From Citrobacter sp. wls619 (GTDB taxonomy: Bacteria > Pseudomonadota > Gammaproteobacteria > Enterobacterales > Enterobacteriaceae), in assembly GCF_005281345.1 (NCBI RefSeq), contig NZ_SZXJ01000044.1, forward strand, positions 337 to 64,336: a stretch of DNA of 64,000 bases, written 5' to 3'. The notes beneath the pieces were generated by a model. It was not told the origin of the DNA, did no database searches, and saw nothing but the letters and a program-made list of their open reading frames with translations. Of this stretch, positions 20,217 through 29,024 are shown one piece after another. The first letter of the stretch is position 1. Each line of letters opens with the position of its first letter. The translations under genes were made by a program, and so were the position numbers.

Positions 20217-20280
20217 TTAGAAATTACATTCTTTATTTGAGTTTAAAAGAGAAAATATTTCTTAACTTTTAGAAATTACA
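20217..20280 (+). promoter_or_regulatory. paired TTAGAAATTACA repeats upstream of cyuPA
   Basis: The 12-mer TTAGAAATTACA occurs at 20217-20228 and 20269-20280, 52 bp apart (about five helical turns). The second copy lies in an imperfect inverted repeat, TTTCTTAAC TTTTAGAAA. A LysR-type activator site is likely, and CyuR is encoded nearby. The promoter of cyuP should lie between here and 20428. Confidence 0.5.
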
Positions 20281-20428
20281 GGGGTTTGTTTGTGAAGTTT
20301 TTCTCTGACCCTGCGCGTATGATTTCTTCATTACTCCAATAGCTCGCCTGCACCTAAGTACTGCGTATCGCCTTGAAGCAGTGCGATAAAATAAAAAAAA
20401 CCTCTACCTACACATTAAGCGGGAAATT

Positions 20429-21760
20429 ATGGAAACGGCAACGAATAGTAGCGTAATACTCGACGCATCAGCGCCTGCGCGTCGGGCGGGAATGACCGAA
20501 AGTGAATGGCGGGAAGCCATTAAGTTCGACAGCACGGACACGGGCTGGGTCATTATGAGTATTGGTATGGCAATTGGTGCGGGGATTGTTTTCCTTCCCG
20601 TCCAGGTAGGGCTGATGGGGCTGTGGGTTTTCTTGCTCTCCTCCATTATCGGCTATCCTGCGATGTATTTATTCCAGCGCCTGTTTATCAACACGCTGGC
20701 GGAATCCCCGGAATGCAAAGACTACCCGAGCGTAATCAGCGGCTATTTGGGTAAAAACTGGGGCATCCTGTTAGGCGCATTATATTTTGTGATGCTGGTT
20801 ATCTGGATGTTCGTGTACTCCACGGCTATCACTAACGATAGCGCCTCTTATCTGCACACGTTTGGCGTCACTGAAGGGTTGCTGTCTGACAGCCCGTTCT
20901 ATGGCCTGGTGCTGATTTGCATCCTCGTTGCCATCTCGTCACGCGGAGAAAAACTGCTGTTTAAAATCTCTACCGGTATGGTACTGACCAAGCTGCTGGT
21001 GGTCGCGGCGCTCGGTGTATCGATGGTCGGGATGTGGCATTTATATAACGCAGGTTCGCTGCCGCCGATGGCGCTGCTGATCAAAAATGCAATTATCACG
21101 CTGCCGTTTACCCTGACTTCAATTCTGTTTATTCAGACGCTAAGCCCGATGGTTATTTCGTACCGCTCTCGTGAGAAATCGATTGAAGTGGCACGCCATA
21201 AAGCTCTGCGTGCCATGAACATCGCGTTCGGTATTCTGTTTGTCACCGTCTTTTTCTACGCCGTTTCCTTCACGCTGGCGATGGGCCACGACGAAGCGGT
21301 TAAAGCCTATGAGCAGAACATCTCCGCTCTGGCGATTGCCGCGCAGTTTATCAGTGGTGATGGTGCAGGTTGGGTAAAAATCGTCAGCGTTATCCTGAAC
21401 ATTTTCGCCGTGATGACCGCCTTCTTCGGCGTTTACCTGGGCTTTCGTGAAGCCACTCAGGGGATCGTGATGAATGTGCTGCGCCGCAAAATGCCAGCCG
21501 AGAAGATCAACGAAACGCTGGTTCAACGCGGCATCATGGTCTTCGCTATCTTACTGGCCTGGAGTGCAATTGTGCTCAATGCGCCGGTACTGAGCTTCAC
21601 CTCTATTTGTAGCCCAATCTTCGGCATGGTGGGTTGTCTGATCCCGGCCTGGCTGGTCTACAAAGTTCCTGCATTGCACAAATACAAAGGCGCCTCTCTG
21701 TACCTGATTATCGTCACCGGCCTGTTGTTGTGCGTTTCTCCGTTCCTGGCATTTTCCTGA
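20429..21760 (+). CDS. cyuP: cysteine/serine transporter (formerly YhaO/DlsT)
   Basis: 443 residues, about 11 transmembrane helices, same family as TdcC and SdaC (MAIGAGIVFLPVQVG near residue 50). In E. coli this transporter feeds cysteine to the desulfidase encoded next; D-serine import has also been reported. It is 24 bp upstream of cyuA, so the two form an operon. Regulation by CyuR from the repeats at 20217 is likely. Confidence 0.94.
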   Translation: METATNSSVILDASAPARRAGMTESEWREAIKFDSTDTGWVIMSIGMAIGAGIVFLPVQVGLMGLWVFLLSSIIGYPAMYLFQRLFINTLAESPECKDYPSVISGYLGKNWGILLGALYFVMLVIWMFVYSTAITNDSASYLHTFGVTEGLLSDSPFYGLVLICILVAISSRGEKLLFKISTGMVLTKLLVVAALGVSMVGMWHLYNAGSLPPMALLIKNAIITLPFTLTSILFIQTLSPMVISYRSREKSIEVARHKALRAMNIAFGILFVTVFFYAVSFTLAMGHDEAVKAYEQNISALAIAAQFISGDGAGWVKIVSVILNIFAVMTAFFGVYLGFREATQGIVMNVLRRKMPAEKINETLVQRGIMVFAILLAWSAIVLNAPVLSFTSICSPIFGMVGCLIPAWLVYKVPALHKYKGASLYLIIVTGLLLCVSPFLAFS

Positions 21761-21784
21761 GTTATCTGAGCAAGGGTTGTTGTT

Positions 21785-23095
21785 ATGTTTGAGACTACAT
21801 TGAATCCATTATGGGATAGTTTTATTCGCGCTGTGCAGGAAGAAGTGAAACCTGCGCTGGGTTGTACTGAACCTATCTCTCTGGCTCTGGCGGCGGCCGC
21901 CGCTTCTGCTGAGCTGGACGGCGCGGTGGAACGCATTGATGCGTGGGTCTCACCAAACCTGATGAAAAACGGCATGGGCGTTACCGTGCCGGGTACCGGA
22001 ATGGTCGGGTTACCTGTCGCGGCGGCGCTGGGTGCGCTGGGGGGAAATGCCGGGGCTGGGTTAGAAGTATTGAAAGACGCGTCGCCACAAGCGATTGCCG
22101 ATGCCAAAGCGATGCTGAGCGCCGGGAAGGTGGCGGTGATGCTGCAGGAGCCTTGCGAGGACATCCTCTTTTCCCGCGCGAAGGTTTACAGCGCTGAAGG
22201 ATGGGCGTGCGTGACGATTGTCGGCGGGCATACCAACATTGTGCATATCGAGACCAATAACGGCGTGGTGTTTACTCAGCCTGAGCAGGTTCAGGCTGAT
22301 GAGCAGGAATCCCCGCTGGCAGTGCTATCCCACACGTCGCTGGAAGAGATCGTGGCATTTGTGAATGCTGTGCCGTTTGACGCTATTCGCTTTATTCTTG
22401 ATGCGGCAAAACTGAACGGCGCGTTGTCTCAGGAAGGACTAAGCGGTAGCTGGGGCTTGCATATCGGCACCACGCTTGAGAAACAGTGTGCACGTGGTCT
22501 GCTGGCTAACGATCTCTCCACCTCTATTCTGATCCGTACAAGTGCGGCATCGGATGCGCGAATGGGCGGGGCGACTCTGCCGGCCATGAGCAATTCCGGT
22601 TCCGGCAATCAGGGTATTACTGCCACTGTTCCGGTGATGGTGGTGGCTGAACACTTTGGGGCCGATGAAGAGAAACTGGCACGTGCGCTGATGTTATCTC
22701 ACCTGAGTGCTATCTACATCCATCATCAGCTTCCGCGTTTGTCTGCGCTGTGTGCGGCAACGACCGCAGCAATGGGCGCCGCGGCAGGTATGGCATGGAT
22801 CGTAGATGGTCACTACAACACCATCGCGATGGCGATCAGCAGCATGATTGGCGACGTGAGCGGAATGATATGTGATGGCGCTTCAAACAGCTGCGCGATG
22901 AAAGTCTCAACCAGCGCATCTGCGGCATGGAAAGCGGTACTCATGGCGCTGGATGATACTGCCGTAACCGGCAACGAAGGGATTGTGGCGCATAACGTGG
23001 AACAATCTATCGCTAACCTGTGTGCGCTGGCGTGTCGTTCAATGCAGGAAACCGACAAGCAGATCATTGAGATTATGGCCAGCAAGGCACATTAA
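21785..23095 (+). CDS. cyuA: L-cysteine desulfidase (formerly YhaM)
   Basis: 436 residues. Contains [13 protein letters not shown] near residue 23 and a C-terminal SNSCAMKVS segment; these cysteines are expected to bind a 4Fe-4S cluster. Converts L-cysteine to pyruvate, ammonia and hydrogen sulfide, mainly without oxygen. Transcribed with cyuP and ending in a REP region. Full length relative to the E. coli protein. Confidence 0.94.
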   Translation: MFETTLNPLWDSFIRAVQEEVKPALGCTEPISLALAAAAASAELDGAVERIDAWVSPNLMKNGMGVTVPGTGMVGLPVAAALGALGGNAGAGLEVLKDASPQAIADAKAMLSAGKVAVMLQEPCEDILFSRAKVYSAEGWACVTIVGGHTNIVHIETNNGVVFTQPEQVQADEQESPLAVLSHTSLEEIVAFVNAVPFDAIRFILDAAKLNGALSQEGLSGSWGLHIGTTLEKQCARGLLANDLSTSILIRTSAASDARMGGATLPAMSNSGSGNQGITATVPVMVVAEHFGADEEKLARALMLSHLSAIYIHHQLPRLSALCAATTAAMGAAAGMAWIVDGHYNTIAMAISSMIGDVSGMICDGASNSCAMKVSTSASAAWKAVLMALDDTAVTGNEGIVAHNVEQSIANLCALACRSMQETDKQIIEIMASKAH

Positions 23096-23109
23096 TCTGG
23101 CGACTGACT

Positions 23110-23199
23110 GCCTGATGGCGCGCAGATTTCCGGCCTGCGGGGGCGCATCGTTACAAAACCGTAGGCCGGATAAGACGCATTAGCGTCGCCATCCGGCAT
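23110..23199. repeat. REP element(s) after cyuA
   Basis: A clear REP palindrome at 23161-23198 (GCCGGATAAGACGC / GCGTCGCCATCCGGC) is preceded by a degraded half-unit at about 23110-23150. Confidence 0.85.
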
Positions 23200-23216
23200 A
23201 ACGCTAAGCCGCCTTT

Positions 23217-23366
23217 TCAGGCGGCTTCTTCTTCTTCCAGACGCAGCTCGGCATCTGCAACGATTGCTTCCAGTTCCGTTAGCATCTCCTCGTAGCCAAA
23301 GACGACGCTTTCCTGTTTTTTGGCCTCAACTCGTGGCTGGCGTTTTTTTGATGACTTCTTGCTCAA
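23217..23366 (-). CDS. yhaL: YhaL, 49-residue XseB-like protein
   Basis: A 49-residue frame with a TTG start at 23366-23364; AGGGAG lies eight bases upstream on the minus strand and no ATG is available. The basic N-terminus (SKKSSKKRQPR) is followed by an acidic helix FGYEEMLTELEAIVADAE. This helix resembles the exonuclease VII small-subunit signature (FEEALAELEAIV), so YhaL may be a short XseB relative, though no activity is known to me. Conserved position next to yhaK and cyuA as in E. coli. A GCCGCC/GGCGGC hairpin overlaps its stop. Confidence 0.85.
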   Translation of the reverse strand: MSKKSSKKRQPRVEAKKQESVVFGYEEMLTELEAIVADAELRLEEEEAA

Positions 23367-23392
23367 TAGTCGTACTCCCTTGATTCCAATGA

Positions 23393-24094
23393 CTATACGG
23401 GCAAATCTATCAGCAAAGCGCGCAATGGGGTATCGGCAACTAACGTTATGTTAGTTTCATCACGAATAAATGCGCCATCACCGCAGGTAAGCGCTTCTTT
23501 TTCGGCACCTGAAGTGACCGCGTGGAACGTGCCATGGATCGACTGCAAATATGCGCGAGGTCCATGCAATTGAAAACTCAGCGATTCACCTTGCTGCAGC
23601 TCAACGTGGTGCACCCATACCTGTTGGCGCAGATGCAGGCTGCCTTGTTCACCGTCAGGTGAAGCAAGCAGTTGATGCTTGCCGGCATTCAGCGTCGCTT
23701 TTTGCACGCAGGTGTTTTCTCGCTGCGGGCAGGCGTCCAGCCAGAGCTGCATTCTGGTCAGGGGCTTGTCTTTGCTGATATTGTGCTCGCTGTAGCTGAT
23801 CCCAGGTTGCGTAGCGAGCAGTAACACCTCTCCGGCTTTGGCCTGAATATGGTTACCTTCGCTGTCGCGATACTCTGCTTCCCCTTCGAGGATCAGATTG
23901 ACGATATCAACCTTTGGATAGGTACGTGGCTGGAAAGAGGCCCCCGGTGCCAGAACTTCCTGGTTCAGAACACGCAGCGAGGCATAACCCAGCAATTTAG
24001 GATCAAAATAGTGTCCAAAGGAGAAGGTATAACGGGCCTGCAGCCAGCCGTAGTCTGCTTGCCCGCATTGTTTGGCTGTACGGGTAGTAATCAT
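23393..24094 (-). CDS. yhaK: YhaK, pirin-like bicupin
   Basis: 233 residues with two cupin barrels, of the pirin-related type but shorter than typical pirins. The E. coli protein was described as redox-sensitive and cytoplasmic, with function unresolved. Its gene is divergent from cyuR across a 104-bp gap, suggesting control by CyuR. It probably forms a transcript with yhaL 26 bp downstream. Confidence 0.92.
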   Translation of the reverse strand: MITTRTAKQCGQADYGWLQARYTFSFGHYFDPKLLGYASLRVLNQEVLAPGASFQPRTYPKVDIVNLILEGEAEYRDSEGNHIQAKAGEVLLLATQPGISYSEHNISKDKPLTRMQLWLDACPQRENTCVQKATLNAGKHQLLASPDGEQGSLHLRQQVWVHHVELQQGESLSFQLHGPRAYLQSIHGTFHAVTSGAEKEALTCGDGAFIRDETNITLVADTPLRALLIDLPV

Positions 24095-24198
24095 AGTTCT
24101 TGACCTCTCTTTACTTCCTTTTATGTTAAATGGCTAGACGCTGCATTGTTAGCCAGATATTCTGCCCGGTATGTTCAAATTTCCTGAATGAGAACGAG

Positions 24199-25095
24199 AT
24201 GGCCAAAGAACGGGCTTTAACGCTTGAAGCGTTACGCGTCATGGACGCAATAGACAGGCGCGGCAGCTTTGCCGCGGCGGCGGATGAACTGGGACGCGTA
24301 CCTTCCGCCCTCAGCTACACCATGCAGAAACTGGAAGAAGAGCTGGATGTTGTGCTGTTTGACCGCTCAGGTCACCGCACAAAATTTACCAACGTCGGGC
24401 GTATGCTGCTTGAACGCGGCCGCGTGTTGCTGGAGGCTGCTGATAAGCTGACGACCGATGCTGAAGCGCTGGCCCGTGGTTGGGAAACGCATCTGACCAT
24501 CGTCACCGAAGCGTTGGTGCCAACGGCGGCATTCTTCCCGCTTATTGACCGCCTCGCTGGAAAGGCAAACACGCAGCTTTCCGTTATCACTGAAGTGCTG
24601 GCCGGGGCGTGGGAGCGTCTGGAGCAGGGCAGAGCGGACATCGTGATCGCGCCGGATATGCATTTCCGCTCATCATCAGAAATTAACTCGCGCAAGCTGT
24701 ACTCGCTGATGAACGTTTATGTGGCGGCACCGAATCACCCGATCCACCAGGAGCCGGAACCGTTGTCAGAAGTCACTCGTGTGAAATATCGGGGCATAGC
24801 GGTGGCGGATACGGCCCGTGAACGCCCGGTGCTGACCGTTCAGCTTCTCGATAAACAACCGCGTCTGACCGTCAGCACTATTGAAGATAAGCGTCAGGCG
24901 CTGTTAGCCGGGCTGGGTGTAGCGACCATGCCGTATCCGTTGGTCGAAGAGGATATTGCCGCAGGCCGGCTGCGTGTGGTTAGCCCGGAATCGACAAATG
25001 AAATAGATATCATCATGGCCTGGCGTCGGGACAGTATGGGCGAAGCGAAGTCCTGGTGTTTGCGGGAAATCCCGAAACTGTTTGCGGGTAAATAG
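24199..25095 (+). CDS. cyuR: LysR-type regulator of cysteine use (formerly YhaJ)
   Basis: 298 residues from the ATG at 24199, the start that matches the E. coli protein; an upstream extension to 24130 is possible but unsupported. LysR winged helix-turn-helix at 5-65 (GSFAAAADELGRVPSALSYTMQKLE) and an effector-binding domain. In E. coli it activates cyuPA in response to cysteine and has been linked to virulence gene control. Divergent from yhaK. Confidence 0.93.
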   Translation: MAKERALTLEALRVMDAIDRRGSFAAAADELGRVPSALSYTMQKLEEELDVVLFDRSGHRTKFTNVGRMLLERGRVLLEAADKLTTDAEALARGWETHLTIVTEALVPTAAFFPLIDRLAGKANTQLSVITEVLAGAWERLEQGRADIVIAPDMHFRSSSEINSRKLYSLMNVYVAAPNHPIHQEPEPLSEVTRVKYRGIAVADTARERPVLTVQLLDKQPRLTVSTIEDKRQALLAGLGVATMPYPLVEEDIAAGRLRVVSPESTNEIDIIMAWRRDSMGEAKSWCLREIPKLFAGK

Positions 25096-25105
25096 CCTGA
25101 CTGTT

Positions 25106-25143
25106 ACGCCGGATGCGGTGCAATTGCACCTTATCCGGCCTAC
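25106..25143. repeat. REP element after cyuR
   Basis: GCCGGATGCGGTGCAATTGCACCTTATCCGGC type palindrome (arms separated by AATT) between the convergent cyuR and yhaH. Confidence 0.85.
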
Positions 25144-25158
25144 AAAAGGTGTATGACG

Positions 25159-25524
25159 TCAGGACAGCTGTTTAGGGTCAGCGCCGAAGCGGTTGCTACC
25201 CGGCGTGCCGTTTTGACAGTTGAAAAGGATGATGACCAACCAGCCAATGATGGGGATCAGCAATACTAACAGCCACCATGCTGAACGGTCGGTGTCATGC
25301 AAACGCCGAAACTGAACGGCCCACCACGGTATAAAAACCAGAATTGCATAAATCGTTGTTAATACGCCTTCTCCCCCGGCGCGTTGCCAGCCAAACATCC
25401 TGTCTAACACGCTCAGCACGAACGTAAAGATGATGTTGACCAAAATAAACATCCAGTACTCTTTGCGCCGTGCACGACCACCAAAACCAAAGTAGTTCTT
25501 TAATACGTTTAAATACCAATCCAT
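25159..25524 (-). CDS. yhaH: DUF805 inner membrane protein YhaH
   Basis: 121 residues, three to four membrane helices, DUF805 family with the conserved start MDWYLNVLKNYFGFGGRARR and internal RRLHDTDRSAWW. The function is unknown. In E. coli a paralogue, yhaI, lies beside it; here only one copy exists between cyuR and yqjG, and the sequence fits YhaH better than YhaI. Confidence 0.88.
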   Translation of the reverse strand: MDWYLNVLKNYFGFGGRARRKEYWMFILVNIIFTFVLSVLDRMFGWQRAGGEGVLTTIYAILVFIPWWAVQFRRLHDTDRSAWWLLVLLIPIIGWLVIILFNCQNGTPGSNRFGADPKQLS

Positions 25525-25649
25525 TTTCGCCTCGTTCTGCGTTCAATTACTTGTTTTTAAAGCAATCAAAATAAGAATAGCTGCGAATATAATGATGGTA
25601 AATATTTATGGTGTGAATTATTTGGCCCCCAAAAGGGGACCCGTGTAAA

Positions 25650-26636
25650 TTACGCGAAACGCTCGTCACGCCCGTGGGGTTCGCTGAGGTCCTGCCACGG
25701 CCCAACAGAAATAATGCCGGTCGGGTTAATGGTTTTGTGGCTACGGAAGTAGTGATTGCGGATGTGATCGAAATTGACGGTGTCCGCAATGCCTGGCATC
25801 TGGTAGATATCACGCAGAAAACCGTACAGATTCAGATAGTCACTGATCCGATGCTTGTCGCATTTGAAGTGGGTGACATACACCGGATCAAAACGTACCA
25901 GCGTAGTCCATAGGCGAATGTCAGCCTCTGTTAACTGGTCGCCAGTCAGGTAGCGATGCTGGCCGAGAATCTGCTCCAGTCGCGCCAGTGATTCAAAGAC
26001 TTTTTCTACTGCGCTGTCATACGCTTCCTGGCTGGTAGCAAAACCGGCTTTATACACACCGTTATTGACGTTGTCATAAATCCAACTGTTCAGATCGTCA
26101 ATTTTGCTTTGCAGGGCCGGTGGATAGTAATCCCCGGCTTTTGCGCCCAGCGCATCAAACGCGGTGTTAAACATGCGGATGATTTCAGCCGATTCGTTGC
26201 TGACGATGGTGTGATTTTTTTTATCCCACAGCACCGGAACCGTTACCCGGCCGCTGTAGTGCGGATCGGCGTGTAAATACAGTTGATAGAGAAACTCGTG
26301 CTGGTAAAGCGTATCGCCGGTTGCTGCCGGGAAGTTGTTATCAAACGTCCAGCCGTTTTCCAGCATCAGCGGATGCACTACGGAAACGGAAATGAAGGGT
26401 TCCAGACCTTTGAGTTTACGCATAATCAGCGTGCGATGTGCCCACGGGCAGGCCAGAGAAACGTACAGATGATAGCGGTCTTTTTCGGCGGCAAAACCAC
26501 CTTCGCCAGTTGGGCCAGGCGTGCCATCCGCGGTGAGCCAGCTACGGAAAGCCGATGCAGAACGTTGAAATTTACCACCGGTTGATTTGGTATCGTACCA
26601 GGTGTCATGCCAGACGCCGTCAATCAGTTGTCCCAT
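25650..26636 (-). CDS. yqjG: glutathionyl-hydroquinone reductase
   Basis: 328 residues from the ATG at 26636. Xi-class glutathione transferase: catalytic C63 in LACPWAHR, thioredoxin-like domain to about 150, then the all-helical C-terminal domain. Reduces glutathionyl-hydroquinones with glutathione. A CCCCAAAAGGGG hairpin at about 25627-25638 follows the stop. An ERIC element and a terminator separate it from yqjF, with which it is often linked. Confidence 0.95.
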   Translation of the reverse strand: MGQLIDGVWHDTWYDTKSTGGKFQRSASAFRSWLTADGTPGPTGEGGFAAEKDRYHLYVSLACPWAHRTLIMRKLKGLEPFISVSVVHPLMLENGWTFDNNFPAATGDTLYQHEFLYQLYLHADPHYSGRVTVPVLWDKKNHTIVSNESAEIIRMFNTAFDALGAKAGDYYPPALQSKIDDLNSWIYDNVNNGVYKAGFATSQEAYDSAVEKVFESLARLEQILGQHRYLTGDQLTEADIRLWTTLVRFDPVYVTHFKCDKHRISDYLNLYGFLRDIYQMPGIADTVNFDHIRNHYFRSHKTINPTGIISVGPWQDLSEPHGRDERFA

Positions 26637-26655
26637 TATCTCTCTCCCGGAATGC

Positions 26656-26684
26656 AAAACGAGGAGTTAATCCCCTCGTCTTTT
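26656..26684. terminator. terminator between yqjF and yqjG
   Basis: ACGAGG / CCTCGT stem with T or A runs on both sides (AAAACGAGG... CCTCGTCTTTT). It should end yqjF transcripts coming through the ERIC element. Confidence 0.65.
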
Positions 26685-26692
26685 AATAAGTA

Positions 26693-26890
26693 TATACCCT
26701 AAATAATTCGAGTTGCAGGAAGGCGGCAAGGGAAAGACAAATTCGTCTGGAACGAATTTGAACAGCCAAAGGTTGCCTTCGGTGAGGGACATGGATGTCC
26801 CTCATTAAACGCCCAGGAGCATAGATAACTATGTGACTGGGGTTTCTGAGTGAAGCCAACACACCTGCAACTTGAAGAATGACGGGTATA
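26693..26890. repeat. ERIC/IRU element, long form (198 bp)
   Basis: Terminal inverted repeats TATACCC...GAGTTGCAGG and CCTGCAACTTGAAG...GGGTATA enclose an ERIC core (CCCAGGAGCATAGATAAC, CTATGTGACTGGGG). It is about 70 bp longer than the usual 127-bp ERIC, with the extra bases between GGAAGGCGGCAAG and the central hairpin. Confidence 0.85.
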
Positions 26891-26896
26891 GTTTGA

Positions 26897-27289
26897 TTAC
26901 CACTTTTTATTCAGTACACGGTCGATACTGAATGCGCCCGGACCAGTGATAGCCAGCAGCAGGAAGCCGCCTGCGATGGTCAGGTTTTTCATGAACATCA
27001 GAGAGTTCATCCCTTCCGCAAAGTTGCTGTGGAAGATGAACGCGGTCAGCAGGGTGAAGCCTGCGGTGAACAGCGCGGTAGTACGGGTCAGGAAACCAAA
27101 CAGGATTGCCAGACCGCCGCCGAACTCAAGCAGAATAACCAGCGGCAACATAAAACCAGGGACGCCCATGGCTTCCATATACTGTTGGGTACCCGCATAT
27201 CCGGTGATCTTTCCCCAACCTGCAGTAATAAACAGGATTGGCATCAGAATGCGCGCTACCAGTACACCAACATCTTCTAATTTTTTCAT
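26897..27289 (-). CDS. yqjF: DoxX-family membrane protein
   Basis: 130 residues, four membrane helices, DoxX/YphA family (motif GKITGYAGTQQYMEAMGVPG). Quinol or redox partner roles are proposed for the family; in E. coli it lies beside yqjG and has been linked to 2,4-dinitrotoluene breakdown sensing. An AGAG site precedes the ATG. Confidence 0.92.
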   Translation of the reverse strand: MKKLEDVGVLVARILMPILFITAGWGKITGYAGTQQYMEAMGVPGFMLPLVILLEFGGGLAILFGFLTRTTALFTAGFTLLTAFIFHSNFAEGMNSLMFMKNLTIAGGFLLLAITGPGAFSIDRVLNKKW

Positions 27290-27471
27290 CGTACTCTCCA
27301 GGAAACCACTCAGGCGGATTGTTTTGTTTTTTGTGCATTAACGCTGCAGAGCGCGTCGTTGCTGTCGATGGAGAGAATCATAGACGTACAGAATGACAAT
27401 TGTTAGCAAGGAAAACTGTCAGTAATTTTCAAAAAATTTGAGGAACCCGCAAAATAGGGGATCGGCAGGGG

Positions 27472-27771
27472 TTAACCGCGCAATTGTTGCTGTCTGATTG
27501 TCGATTTAATCAAACGCCATGCGCTCCAGACGCTAAAGCCGCGTTTGGCCCAGCGGACCAGCAGATTAGGATTACGAATGGTCCGTACAGCCATAATACT
27601 GCTGCCGACCAGCACCCAGGCGCGCAGGTTCAGCAGCGTTTTCCAGCCACGATCGTATACGTCAGTCGCCTCCAGCCAGTCGCGGCGGGTGGCAGACAGA
27701 TCCAGCCGTTGCTGCTGGATCTGACCAAGCAGTTGTGCCTTACGTTTTTGGCGCTCGACTTTACTGCTCAT
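27472..27771 (-). CDS. yqjK: YqjK-like protein
   Basis: 99 residues, basic, with an N-terminal helix rich in K/R/Q and one weak hydrophobic segment near residues 50-65. Function unknown. Its ATG overlaps the yqjE stop by one base, so the two are translationally coupled in the yqjCDEK group. Confidence 0.9.
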   Translation of the reverse strand: MSSKVERQKRKAQLLGQIQQQRLDLSATRRDWLEATDVYDRGWKTLLNLRAWVLVGSSIMAVRTIRNPNLLVRWAKRGFSVWSAWRLIKSTIRQQQLRG

Positions 27772-28166
27772 TAGACATCATCCTCCAGGGCCTGCCTGTC
27801 ATTAGCGAGTTCGTGGCGTGTATGGCGTAACAGTGTTGATTTACGGGCTTTACGTAATGTCCATATCCCGCCAACGAGCGCCAAAAGCAACAGCACAACG
27901 GTGGTGGCAATCATCGCGTTCAGGCGGTACTGAGGGTCAATGGCCCAGATGATAAGCACCATCAGACTCATCAGCCCAAATGCCGCAAAGAGCATAGTCA
28001 GTCCCAGCATCAGTACGATCTGGACAAGGTTAGCTTTTTCCTCTTCCAGTTCAACGACGGCCAGCCGTAGTCGGGTCTCTACGATCTCAACGAGAATCGT
28101 GAGGACCCGTTGTCCAATCCCCAGGACGCTTTTGCCTGGACCTTGTGCGTGTTGAGAGTCAGCCAT
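27771..28166 (-). CDS. yqjE: phage holin-like membrane protein YqjE
   Basis: 131 residues from the ATG at 28166 (the longer frame from 28235 would overlap yqjD). Two adjacent membrane helices (about 45-75 and 80-105) of the Act_Hol_E/YqjE type, with basic and acidic flanks. Lies two bases after yqjD; overlaps yqjK by one base. Function unknown; the gene set is RpoS-induced in E. coli. Confidence 0.9.
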   Translation of the reverse strand: MADSQHAQGPGKSVLGIGQRVLTILVEIVETRLRLAVVELEEEKANLVQIVLMLGLTMLFAAFGLMSLMVLIIWAIDPQYRLNAMIATTVVLLLLALVGGIWTLRKARKSTLLRHTRHELANDRQALEDDV

Positions 28167-28168
28167 TG

Positions 28169-28474
28169 TTAGCGGCGCGACAGCAGTACACCAAGCACCA
28201 CACCAACCGCAGCGCCAATACCAACGCCTGTCCATGGGTTTTCGCGCACATAGTTATCGGCTTTGGCGGCCGCTTCACGGGTTTGCTTAGCAATCACATC
28301 GCTGGTCTCGCTCAGACGATGGCGGCTCTCGCGCAGCGCATGTTCGGCTTTGCTGCGAATTTTACTCATCTCTTCCTTCGACTTATCGCCAGAGGAGCTC
28401 AGTACTTCTTCGAGCGTATCCGCAAGGGATTTCAGCTCAGCGCGCAGATTTTCCGTAGCGTTATCTTTCGACAT
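28169..28474 (-). CDS. yqjD: ElaB/YqjD/YgaM-family ribosome-associated membrane anchor
   Basis: 101 residues: a soluble helical N-terminal part and a C-terminal membrane helix of glycine/alanine/valine type (WTGVGIGAAVGVVLGVLLSRR region, 82-101) ending in RR. E. coli YqjD anchors 70S/100S ribosomes to the inner membrane in stationary phase. Tail-anchored topology fits this. Same transcript as yqjE and yqjK. Confidence 0.94.
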   Translation of the reverse strand: MSKDNATENLRAELKSLADTLEEVLSSSGDKSKEEMSKIRSKAEHALRESRHRLSETSDVIAKQTREAAAKADNYVRENPWTGVGIGAAVGVVLGVLLSRR

Positions 28475-28507
28475 AGTTTTCTCCAGGTGAGTGGGTAGTT
28501 ACCGTAC

Positions 28508-28876
28508 TTAGTAATCGCGGGTCTCAAGTTCCTTCAGCTCTTTCTGAGCCTCTGCAAGCTTACGTTCGCGTTTTGCGATTTTATCCGCATCGCCTTTTTG
28601 TTTCGCTTCGGCTAAATCACGCTGACGTTCGGCTATCTCATTTTTCTGCTCTGCGATTTTTTTCTGGTGATTCGCACGCAGTTTGCTGTCTGTACAGTTT
28701 GCCCGAACCTCACTAAGCGCTTTGTTTAACCCATTGATGCGGCTATGATTGTTGTGTTTTTCGGCATAGCTAATTTCCCGCTGAATATCTTGTTCTTTTT
28801 CCTGACAGAGGGAGTTAGCGTAGCTGCCGGCACTGAGAGCGAAAAGACTCATTGCCAAAGCGATGCGGTATTTCAT
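28508..28876 (-). CDS. yqjC: periplasmic DUF1090 protein YqjC
   Basis: 122 residues from the ATG at 28876. Signal peptide (about 1-20, AMSLFALSAGSYA) then a long charged coiled coil containing two cysteines (CQEKEQ, NCTDSK). Short periplasmic protein of the DUF1090 family; a role in acid or envelope stress has been suggested. Probably leads the yqjCDEK transcript. Confidence 0.92.
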   Translation of the reverse strand: MKYRIALAMSLFALSAGSYANSLCQEKEQDIQREISYAEKHNNHSRINGLNKALSEVRANCTDSKLRANHQKKIAEQKNEIAERQRDLAEAKQKGDADKIAKRERKLAEAQKELKELETRDY

Positions 28877-29024
28877 TCTTGAACCTTCCATTGTGATGCG
28901 ACCCGATGTTTTGTAGTCGATGCTCCAGAATAATAAAGCTGTAGGTCATAACTTCAGTTTATTAATCATAGGCACTAAACGGTGAAATCACCAAAGTGAG
29001 TGATCTAATTCAGATTCCTGGAGA

